Made by a program: the position numbers and the translations under genes
The notes under the pieces: model-generated
Database searches by the model: none
Told to the model about the DNA's origin: nothing
What the model saw: only the letters and a program-made list of their open reading frames with translations
Part shown: positions 16,620 to 24,122 of the stretch, in pieces
Layout: each line of letters begins with the position of its first letter
Position numbering within the stretch: the stretch's first letter is position 1
Assembly (NCBI GenBank): GCA_964384025.1
Contig: CAYLJJ010000070.1
Location: forward strand, 1 to 38,250
DNA from: CAYLJJ01 sp964384025
Lineage (GTDB): Bacteria > Myxococcota_A > Bradymonadia > UBA7976 > UBA1532
Direction of reading: 5' to 3'
Length of the DNA: 38,250 bases

Positions 16620-17548
16620 AAAAGCGCGTTGCCCTTATCGGCGCCCGAGGCTACACCGGGCGGATCCTTATCCCTCTGCTTGAGAAACACCTTGGGTTAG
16701 AGCTGATCTTCGCGGGATCTCGCGCTCAAGCTGGAGAGCCTCTCTCTGCTTGTATCCCCAGCTTTCAAGGGGATCTCTGCTTTGAGGCTCCCAACACTGA
16801 GCGAGTGAGAGCTTTGGAGGTAGATGCTCTGATCTTGGCACTGCCCAATGGCCTCTCAGAGCCCTACCTGGAGGGGCTCTCTCCTGAGATCGCCGTCATC
16901 GACCTCAGCGCCGACCATCGCTTTGATCCTGAATGGATCTATGGTTGGCCTGAGCGCTACCGCGCTGCGCTCAAAGGGGCTCGTCGGATCGCTAACCCTG
17001 GGTGCTACGCCACCGGGATGCAGGCCGCTCTTTGGCCGCTCCTTGAGCTGCTGGAGGGGGTCCCCAATCTCTTTGGGGTCTCAGGCTATAGCGGCGCGGG
17101 GATGACCCCCTCCCCCAAGAATGATCCTGAGGTCCTGCGCGACAACCTGTTGCCCTACACGCTCACCGAACACCTCCATGAACGCGAGGTCAGCCATCAA
17201 CTGAAGCGACCCATCCGCTTCCTGCCCCATGTAGCTCCCTTCTTTCGAGGCATCAGCCTCAGCCTCTCGGCTCGGCTAAAGGCCCCCTGCAGCCCAGAGG
17301 TCCTAGAAGCCCTCTACCTCCAGCACTATCGAGAGGAGCCCCTGATCCACTGGAGCAGAGAAGCCCCTCTGGTACGAGAAGCCGTGGGGAACTATGGCCT
17401 CAATTTGGGAGGGCTCAGCCTCTCCGCTGATGGCCGAGACCTCGCCCTGATCATCACCTTGGATAACCTCCTCAAAGGCGCCGCCAGCCAAGCCCTTCAG
17501 AACTTAAACCTGGCCTTGGGCTTTGAGGAGCTGGAGGGGCTGCGATGA
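16616..17548 (+). CDS. argC: N-acetyl-gamma-glutamyl-phosphate reductase
   Basis: 310 residues from the ATG at 16616, four bases before the end of the kinase/synthase gene. The N-terminal Rossmann fold binds NADPH (ALIGARGYTGRIL, 7-18). The catalytic cysteine is in ANPGCYATG (Cys130), and the His/Arg segment is IRFLPHVAPFFRG. It reduces N-acetylglutamyl phosphate to the semialdehyde. Length is slightly below the usual 330-345, as in the short Xanthomonas-type enzymes. An acetylornithine aminotransferase (argD) must be supplied from elsewhere, since none is in the cluster. Confidence 0.92.
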   Translation: MKKRVALIGARGYTGRILIPLLEKHLGLELIFAGSRAQAGEPLSACIPSFQGDLCFEAPNTERVRALEVDALILALPNGLSEPYLEGLSPEIAVIDLSADHRFDPEWIYGWPERYRAALKGARRIANPGCYATGMQAALWPLLELLEGVPNLFGVSGYSGAGMTPSPKNDPEVLRDNLLPYTLTEHLHEREVSHQLKRPIRFLPHVAPFFRGISLSLSARLKAPCSPEVLEALYLQHYREEPLIHWSREAPLVREAVGNYGLNLGGLSLSADGRDLALIITLDNLLKGAASQALQNLNLALGFEELEGLR

Positions 17549-18822
17549 GCCTGCTTTGGGATAAGGGGAGCGCTGAAACTCAAGATGAGTTGATGAGTTT
17601 CTTAGCGGGGGAGGATGTGATTCTCGACCGCCAACTCTTCCTCTATGACATTCAAGCCTCCCAGGCGCATGTCCGCGGTCTGGGGCAGGCTCAGCTCCTC
17701 AAGGTTAAGGAGGTCAAGGCGCTGTTGGAGGCACTGGGAGATCTGGCAGAGGAGTTTAGGACGGGATGTTTCCTCCTGGATCAGCGCTATGAGGATGGGC
17801 ACTCCGCCATTGAGGTTTGGCTCTCAGAGCGTCTAGGAGAGACCGGCAAGCGTGTCCATCTGGGGCGCAGTCGTAATGATCAGGTCCTCGTCGCCCAACG
17901 CCTCTGGATGCGCAATCAGCTTGAGCAGATCACTTATTCAGTCGAAGAGTCTGCACGGGTGGCGTTAAGGCGCGCTGAAGTCAGCGCTCTGATCCCGATG
18001 CCAGGCTACACTCATATGCAGCGGGCGGTGCCCTCCTCTCTGGGGATGTGGTTCGCCGCCTACGCTGAAGCTGCTTTGGATGATCGAGATCTCCTGCGTT
18101 ACACTCAGCGCTGGTTGGACGCCTGTCCCTTGGGGACCGCAGCGGGCTATGGAGTTAATCTGCCTCTAGACCGGGAGGGTGTCGCCCAGGAGCTGGGCTT
18201 TGAGCGCTTGCAGCTCAACCCCATCTATGCTCAAAACAGCCGAGGTCGCTATGAGCTGGGCGCGCTGCATGCTGTAGAGCAGGCCCTCTTGAGCCTCCGT
18301 CGTCTGGCCTGGGATCTGAGCCTCTTCTCCACCGCCGAGTATGCCTTTCTGAGCCAGCCAGAGCGCTATACAACTGGCTCCTCGATCATGCCCAATAAAC
18401 GCAACCCCGATGTGATCGAGCTGCTCAGAGCAGCGGTCGCTCCTGTGCAAGGGGCCGCCGCTGAGATCCGCGCCCTCCTGAGCCTCCCCAGCGGCTATCA
18501 ACGGGACCTACAAGGCAGCAAGGGGCCACTCTTAAGAGCCCTGAGCGGCGCCGCTCAAGCCTTGGCCCTGCTCCCTGAGCTGCTGGAGACCTTAGAGTTT
18601 GACGAGGAGCGGATGCGCGCGGCGATCAGCCCAGAGATGTACGCTACGGATCGCGCTGTTGAGTTGAGCCGTGGGGGAATGCCTTTCCGAGAGGCTTATC
18701 GCCAAGTGGGGCAAAATTTGGAGGCGCTTGAGGAGCAAGATCCAATAGAGAGCCTTAAGGCGCGGATCTCTCTGGGAGGTTGTGGAGCCTTGGGCTTGGA
18801 GATTTTAAAGAAGCGGCTTTAA
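17545..18822 (+). CDS. argH: Argininosuccinate lyase
   Basis: 425 residues, somewhat shorter than the usual 450-470. Cleaves argininosuccinate to arginine and fumarate, the last step of the pathway. The family signature GSSIMPNKRNPD (278-289) holds the catalytic loop serine. GRSRNDQV (107-114) and PGYTHMQRA (153-161, catalytic His) are the other two conserved regions. It overlaps argC by four bases, so all six genes are coupled. Its TAA overlaps the stop of the convergent multi-FGE gene in a TTAA tetranucleotide, with no terminator between them. Confidence 0.93.
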   Translation: MSLLWDKGSAETQDELMSFLAGEDVILDRQLFLYDIQASQAHVRGLGQAQLLKVKEVKALLEALGDLAEEFRTGCFLLDQRYEDGHSAIEVWLSERLGETGKRVHLGRSRNDQVLVAQRLWMRNQLEQITYSVEESARVALRRAEVSALIPMPGYTHMQRAVPSSLGMWFAAYAEAALDDRDLLRYTQRWLDACPLGTAAGYGVNLPLDREGVAQELGFERLQLNPIYAQNSRGRYELGALHAVEQALLSLRRLAWDLSLFSTAEYAFLSQPERYTTGSSIMPNKRNPDVIELLRAAVAPVQGAAAEIRALLSLPSGYQRDLQGSKGPLLRALSGAAQALALLPELLETLEFDEERMRAAISPEMYATDRAVELSRGGMPFREAYRQVGQNLEALEEQDPIESLKARISLGGCGALGLEILKKRL

Positions 18823-21800
18823 CGTTGAGGATCTCTCACCAGACGGAAGCCTCTTTCATAATGTCGACTTCCAGGGACTGTTCTCCAGCGAAATGTAGCA
18901 CGCATAGCCTCTGGCCCATTAAACCAAGCGCCGCCCCTGTAAGTTTTATTTTCTCCAGGCAGATGTGAGCTGCCATCTCTTGGAGTATGTTCATAATTAT
19001 CGGCATAACCGTCATTAACCCATTCTGCGACATTTCCAGAGATGTCGCAGAGTCCTTGAACTGTATTCCCTTCAGGTTTTGAACATACAGGTGATGTATG
19101 ATCTCCTTCGCAGCTTGAAACCACCGCATGATTGCAGCCTGGGGCTGAATCTCCCCAAGGATAGATTCTGTCCAGGCCCCTCCCTCGCGCTGCATACTCC
19201 CACTCCGATTCGCTGGGCAAACGAGCTCCCATCCACTCTGCATATCTCCTTGCTTGATCCCAATCAATGCAATTGACTGGGTGGTTCTCTCTACCTTCAT
19301 AGCCCCAATTGCAATATGGATCATTGCCTTGGTCAGTGGGTGGGAAACACTCTCCTGTTCTTACACATGCATCATATTGAGCAATGGTCACCTCTGATCG
19401 TGACATTTCAAAGCCAGGGATGGTCACTTGATGGACAGGTAGCTCATTGGCTTCGCCATTTTCAGATCCCATCATAAAGCTGCCCCCCTCGATAAACACC
19501 CATTCTGGACAGTCTGTACCACATAGATGATAACATACCCCATCAGTACAGGAATGATTATTTTCACAATCTCCGCACCATGCTTGTATTCCACAACCCG
19601 CACTAAAACCTCCGCATTCCCAACCTCGATCTTCGCAGGTTTCAGGGATTTCTGGTGTGAGAATTTCCTCATTTCTATCAATACAAAGAACGTCTGTTTC
19701 TCGGCCAATCGTCGAAATCTCAGGGCAAAGACTTTCTCCAGTTAAAGCACAACCCATCTGACCAACAGTACAAAGTTCACCCGAAAGACCATTATCAGGA
19801 TCCCCATCACAATCGTCATCAATCCCATTACAACGTTCTTCAGTCGCAATACACTCTGTACCAGCATCGACCGCACAACGAGTACCGATGCTTGGATAGC
19901 TATTGCTGGGCCATTCATTGTAACGTAGTGATAACCGTAACGGGAGGCCGGTATGAAGAAAACTTCCACCACGATTTATCCGATTTCTCCACGAACAATC
20001 ATCTATACGAGCACTCCCATCAACAGGAGCCCCATGATAATTGTCATACCAACAATCCTCTACCCATTCTTGTACATTCCCTGCCATATCCATTGCTCCA
20101 CTATATGATGCTCCCTGAACCCGACTTCCCACATCCCAAATTCGTTCTTCACCACATCCAGCGTTTCCGTTGTTCATAACTGCCCGTTGACAGCTCGCCA
20201 CTTCATCTCCCCAGGGATAGGGACGATGCTCTGGGCCCGAAGCGGCATACTCCCACTCCGCTTCACTGAGCAGCCGCCCCCCGATCCAGGAGCAAGCAAC
20301 CCTGGCTTGATCCCAGGTGAGTTGAGCTTGGGGTCGCATTGACTCTGCTCCGCTCTGTTCACGATCTTCGCAGATCCCCGCCGCTTCACAGCTTCGGTAG
20401 ATCGCCTCTGTCAGCTCATATTTGGCGATAAAGAAGCCCTCGGCGAAGATCACCCTATGTACTGGACGTTCACTCTCTGAGGATCCCGTTTCTTCAATCG
20501 CTGCCCCCATCTGAAAGCTCCCTGGAGGGATCCAGATCCAGACGTTCTGAGCTCGCCAACCCTCTGGATGCTCTGGGGTGTACTCACAGTGCTCTTGAAG
20601 GTTACAGCGTAGAGTATAACCCTCCAGCAACGGGCAAAGATCACCTCCACAGAGTTCGCAAACCCCCTGCTCATTACAGATCATACCACCCTCACATACC
20701 CCACAATCGATCCTCCCCCCACAGCCATCATCCCAGACACCACAGTTCTGTTCCAACCCTTGACAGCTTGAAGGCTCTCCTGCTGTTAGAACTTGCTGGT
20801 TATCAAGATTTTCACAGTAAGGTTCTGCGATCTGGCCCGCCTCAAGCCCTTGAGGACAGGCTCGCCTGCCTTCTCGAAAGCACTCTCCCACACCAACAGA
20901 GCAGCGCTGCTCAGGCAGGTTGTCCCTCTCCCCATCACAATCATCATCAATTCCATTACAGTGCTCTTCAGCCGCGATACATCCCTGTTCAGGGAGAGCG
21001 ACGCAACGAGCGCCAAGGCCGCTGTGGTGAGCTGATGGGGCGTTGCTGCTGCGATGAGCTGAGCGCATATCGGAGGCGGAGCTACCGAAGCTGCCCCCTC
21101 GATGGACCCGGTTCGTCCCCATACAATCATCTATCCAAGCTTCTCCCTCGCTGGGCGCTCCGGTATAATCCGAGTGCCAGCAGTCTTCGACCCACTCCCA
21201 CAGATTTCCTGCCATATTCATCGCTCCAATATGGGAAGCTCCTCCAAGCTTAGAGTCGACATCCCAGCTGCGCTCGTTACCACAGCCTGCTCCTTCACCC
21301 TCATTCATCACCGCTCGCTCACAGTTCGCTGCCTCATCTCCCCAAGGGTAAAGTTGATGTACTGAGCCTGAGGCTGCATACTCCCACTCCGCCTCACTGG
21401 GCAGTCGCCCCCCAAGCCACGCACAGGCTGCTTGCGCCTCATCCCAGGTCATAAAAGCTTGGGGGCGCGCTGGGTTGACTTCATTCTGCTCAATGTGTGT
21501 ACAAGCCCCTGTTGCAGCACAGGCCTGATAAATCCCCTCCGTCAGCTCATATTTTGCGATAAAGAAGCCATCAACAAAGCTCACTTCACGTACTGGACGC
21601 TCATCATCTATAGAACCAGGCTCACCCACCGGCGCTCCCATCCAAAAGCTCCCATCAGGGACCCAAATCCAGACGTTATGATCCTGCCAAGAGCTTGGAT
21701 ACTCAGGAGTATACTCACAGTGGTCTTGAGAATTACAGCTTACGCTATAACCCGATAGGGAAGGGCAGCTGAATATTCCACAGCGGATACAACGACCATT

Positions 21801-23384
21801 TTCATCACAGGTACCATTCCTACCACACTCTCCACACTCTACTATACCCCCACATCCATCCTCCCAATCTCCACACTCATAACCAAGTTCTTCGCATCCG
21901 AGAGGGTCTTCGGCCTCTAGTACTTCTAGATCATCACCAACACAAATCGGATCCAATTCAAGTCCAGCTTCAGGAGCGATGTGGCACAACATAGATCCTT
22001 CATTAGCACATAACCCTAAGCCAACAGAGCAAGGATGTTCCGACATCTCATCAATAATTCCGTCACAATCATCATCGATCCCATTACAGCGTTCTTGAAC
22101 AGCAATACATCCATCTTCTGTCTCTACAGCAGCACAGCGAACACCAAGGGTTCCATCACGAACAGTGCGTGTGTTATATCCACGTCTCGCTAACTGCAAG
22201 CTAAAGGCGTTGTTGTCAAAACCACCTCCACGATTGAGCCGAAGGTCGATTCCATCACAGCTCCACGTCCAAGCTTCCCCATCAATAGGAGCATCGTAGT
22301 ATCCATTATGCCAGCAGTCCTCTATCCACTCATGGACATTCCCCGCCATATCCATTGCCCCGACATAGGAAGCTCCCCTCAGCTTAGAGCCTACCTCCCA
22401 AGCGCGGAACTCACCACAGCCACTCCCTGTCTCCCCACCCATCACCGCCCACTCGCAGTTCGCCGGTTCCTCTCCCCAAGGATAGAGTAGATGCTCCGGC
22501 CCTGAGGCCGCATACTCCCACTCTGACTCACTGGGCAGTCGCCCTCCCAACCAGCCGCAGACAACCTGAGCCTCATCCCAGTCAATATTACCCTGAGGTC
22601 GCGTTGAATTTGCTCCACTCTGTCCAACCTCTGCGCAGACCCCAGCCGTTTCGCAGGCCTGATAAATCTCCTCAGTCAGCTCATATTTGGCGATAAAGAA
22701 GCCCTCATCAAAGCTCACCGCATGTACCGGACGTCCGTTCTCTACAGAGTTGGGATCCGATTCAGGTGCTCCCATCCGAAATCCTCCCGCTGGAACCCAG
22801 ATCCAAACCTGGTAGGCTCGCCAATCTCCAGGATACTTTGGGGTATACTCGCAGTGGCTTTGAGAGTTACAGCTCGTGATATATTTTTCTAATAATGGGC
22901 AAGAGAATTCTCCACAAAGTGTACAGCCTCCCTCTTGATCACAACTCAAACCACCATCACATTCACCACAATCTATAGATCCACTACAACCATCATCCCA
23001 AGTTCCACATCGGTATCTGAAATCGTCGCATCTTTGCGGAATACATTCTTGGTCTATAAATTCCATATCGCGGGCAGAGAAGTCGATATCTTGATGAATT
23101 GACATATCTCTGACCAAAACGTCTACATTTTGGCGAATTTGAACATCCTGAATGGGAAGATTCGCATCTTGATAAATTGGAACATCCCCAATCAAAGCGT
23201 CTATCGATGTGTCTTCGTTGGTCAGGGTATCTTTGTCTGAAACATCAGAAGTTTGGCGAAGATCTGATGGTGTCATCACATCATAAGTTGTTAAATCTTC
23301 TAGCGCGCTATCTTTTAAATCTTCTGGTGGTGGAGGGAGGCAACCTAGAAATAAGATCGGCAAAGTCGATATTACTCTCTTCAT
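18819..23384 (-). CDS. Giant lipoprotein with four FGE/SUMF1-like domains and CNGIDDDCDG motifs
   Basis: 1521 residues. The signal peptide is MKRVISTLPILFLGC with lipid Cys15, followed by an Asp-rich linker to about 110 with repeated ILxxDVxI-like phrases. Then come three tandem units of about 370 residues (114-489, 497-865, 874-1240). Each has a Cys-rich part (such as WDDGCSGSIDCGEC), an FGE-sulfatase/C-type-lectin-like domain (193-418, 571-796, 947-1172) and a CNGIDDDCDG motif (433, 809, 1185), the putative metal-binding motif known from MopE-type proteins. A fourth, more divergent FGE-like domain ends the protein (1295-1519). FGE landmarks are WIWVPAGGFRMG, GRLPSESEWEYAASG, YPWG, MAGNVHEW and NRGGGF. 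The copper-binding cysteine pair of true formylglycine-generating enzyme is absent from each RGG(S/G/A) strand, so catalysis is unlikely. AGAGGAGA precedes the ATG. Surface ligand binding is the best guess. Confidence 0.9.
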   Translation of the reverse strand: MKRVISTLPILFLGCLPPPPEDLKDSALEDLTTYDVMTPSDLRQTSDVSDKDTLTNEDTSIDALIGDVPIYQDANLPIQDVQIRQNVDVLVRDMSIHQDIDFSARDMEFIDQECIPQRCDDFRYRCGTWDDGCSGSIDCGECDGGLSCDQEGGCTLCGEFSCPLLEKYITSCNSQSHCEYTPKYPGDWRAYQVWIWVPAGGFRMGAPESDPNSVENGRPVHAVSFDEGFFIAKYELTEEIYQACETAGVCAEVGQSGANSTRPQGNIDWDEAQVVCGWLGGRLPSESEWEYAASGPEHLLYPWGEEPANCEWAVMGGETGSGCGEFRAWEVGSKLRGASYVGAMDMAGNVHEWIEDCWHNGYYDAPIDGEAWTWSCDGIDLRLNRGGGFDNNAFSLQLARRGYNTRTVRDGTLGVRCAAVETEDGCIAVQERCNGIDDDCDGIIDEMSEHPCSVGLGLCANEGSMLCHIAPEAGLELDPICVGDDLEVLEAEDPLGCEELGYECGDWEDGCGGIVECGECGRNGTCDENGRCIRCGIFSCPSLSGYSVSCNSQDHCEYTPEYPSSWQDHNVWIWVPDGSFWMGAPVGEPGSIDDERPVREVSFVDGFFIAKYELTEGIYQACAATGACTHIEQNEVNPARPQAFMTWDEAQAACAWLGGRLPSEAEWEYAASGSVHQLYPWGDEAANCERAVMNEGEGAGCGNERSWDVDSKLGGASHIGAMNMAGNLWEWVEDCWHSDYTGAPSEGEAWIDDCMGTNRVHRGGSFGSSASDMRSAHRSSNAPSAHHSGLGARCVALPEQGCIAAEEHCNGIDDDCDGERDNLPEQRCSVGVGECFREGRRACPQGLEAGQIAEPYCENLDNQQVLTAGEPSSCQGLEQNCGVWDDGCGGRIDCGVCEGGMICNEQGVCELCGGDLCPLLEGYTLRCNLQEHCEYTPEHPEGWRAQNVWIWIPPGSFQMGAAIEETGSSESERPVHRVIFAEGFFIAKYELTEAIYRSCEAAGICEDREQSGAESMRPQAQLTWDQARVACSWIGGRLLSEAEWEYAASGPEHRPYPWGDEVASCQRAVMNNGNAGCGEERIWDVGSRVQGASYSGAMDMAGNVQEWVEDCWYDNYHGAPVDGSARIDDCSWRNRINRGGSFLHTGLPLRLSLRYNEWPSNSYPSIGTRCAVDAGTECIATEERCNGIDDDCDGDPDNGLSGELCTVGQMGCALTGESLCPEISTIGRETDVLCIDRNEEILTPEIPETCEDRGWECGGFSAGCGIQAWCGDCENNHSCTDGVCYHLCGTDCPEWVFIEGGSFMMGSENGEANELPVHQVTIPGFEMSRSEVTIAQYDACVRTGECFPPTDQGNDPYCNWGYEGRENHPVNCIDWDQARRYAEWMGARLPSESEWEYAARGRGLDRIYPWGDSAPGCNHAVVSSCEGDHTSPVCSKPEGNTVQGLCDISGNVAEWVNDGYADNYEHTPRDGSSHLPGENKTYRGGAWFNGPEAMRATFRWRTVPGSRHYERGFRLVRDPQR
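19665..23045 (-). repeat. Three tandem ~1.1-kb repeats encoding the Cys-rich / FGE / CNGIDDDCDG units
   Basis: The DNA itself is repeated, not only the protein. For example, GCATACTCCCACTC(C/T)G with flanking similarity recurs near 20250, 21375 and 22510, and TCATATTTGGCGATAAAGAAGCC or near copies recur near 20420, 21547 and 22680. The FGE cores are more GC-rich and more alike than the Cys-rich linkers, which are AT-richer (for example 19500-20150 and 21780-22250). This fits duplication followed by partial homogenisation of the cores. Confidence 0.75.
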
Positions 23385-23492
23385 CGAGTTCTCCTCTGGT
23401 TGCTTCAGAATTTTGCTCTTTGATGATCCTTGCTTCTCTTGAGCCCGCTGCCAAGCCCTAAATCGAATTTATGATGCGAGATCTACACATCG

Positions 23493-24014
23493 CTACTCAC
23501 GGTGCTCTAGATAGATTCGACTGTTCTCTACATAGTGACGCCAAGAGTATTGGAGCTGCGCCTGCTCCACCGCGCTGAGCTGGCGAACCACCTTAAAGGG
23601 GTTCCCAAAAACCAGAGAGTTTGGAGGGATCACTTTTCGTTGGGTGATCAGAGTACCCGCGCCGATGATGGAGCCTGCGCCGATGATACAGTTGTCCAAG
23701 AGGATGGCGCCCATACCGATGAGACAATCATCCTCAATATGACAACCGTGGAGGATACAGCTGTGCCCCACGGTGACCCGCTCTCCGATGATGGTGTCTG
23801 AGAGCCCTCCAGTCATATGCACTGTGCTTCCATCTTGAATGTTGCTCCGAGCGCCAACCTCGATACGGCCCTCATCTCCTCGGAGAGTGGTGTTGGGCCA
23901 GATGCTGCACTCCTCAGCGATGCGCACTTTACCGATGATCACCGCGCTGGAGTGGATATAGGCGCTCTCAGCGATCTCCGGCTCGATCCCCTCATAGGAT
24001 TCCAGCTTGGGCAT
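23493..24014 (-). CDS. Gamma-carbonic-anhydrase-like left-handed beta-helix protein
   Basis: 173 residues, typical for the YrdA/PaaY/CamH family. Residues 15-125 are hexapeptide repeats of a left-handed beta-helix. The catalytic set of gamma-class carbonic anhydrase is present: Arg45 and Asp47 (TLRGDEG), Gln60 (NIQDGS), and zinc ligands His66, His84 and His89 (STVHMTGG, VGHSCILHG). C-terminal helices follow (QLSAVEQAQLQYSWRHYVEN). Such proteins can hydrate carbon dioxide or have other hydrolase-like roles, so activity is plausible but not certain. AGGAG lies seven bases before the ATG. It is divergent from htpG (108 bases between starts) and upstream of the multi-FGE gene, with a 108-base gap. 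Confidence 0.9.
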   Translation of the reverse strand: MPKLESYEGIEPEIAESAYIHSSAVIIGKVRIAEECSIWPNTTLRGDEGRIEVGARSNIQDGSTVHMTGGLSDTIIGERVTVGHSCILHGCHIEDDCLIGMGAILLDNCIIGAGSIIGAGTLITQRKVIPPNSLVFGNPFKVVRQLSAVEQAQLQYSWRHYVENSRIYLEHRE

Positions 24015-24059
24015 ACTCTGCTCCTCTCTCTAAAAACTGGCTCTCTGCTGTTTTATCGA

Positions 24060-24087
24060 CTTGCACCTCGGAGCACTGTCCCTATGG
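24060..24087 (+). promoter_or_regulatory. Candidate sigma-32-type (heat-shock) promoter of htpG
   Basis: CTTGCAC at 24060-24066 and CCCTATGG at 24080-24087 are separated by 13 bases, close to the sigma-32 pattern CTTGAAA - 13 to 15 bases - CCCCATNT. The htpG ATG at 24123 lies about 35 bases downstream. No CIRCE element is seen. The match is imperfect and was judged by eye. Confidence 0.4.
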
Positions 24088-24122
24088 TTCCGCTCGCCAA
24101 AAATCAAGCCAAGGATTTTTTG

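Noticed and set aside
18819..23384. Diversity-generating retroelement acting on the FGE (C-type-lectin-like) domains
   Set aside because: No reverse transcriptase, template repeat or adenine-specific variation is visible in the window. The differences between units look like ordinary divergence.
18819..23384. Active formylglycine-generating enzyme or EgtB
   Set aside because: The catalytic cysteine pair of FGE is missing in all four domains, and there is no DinB-like domain or methyltransferase partner of ergothioneine synthesis.
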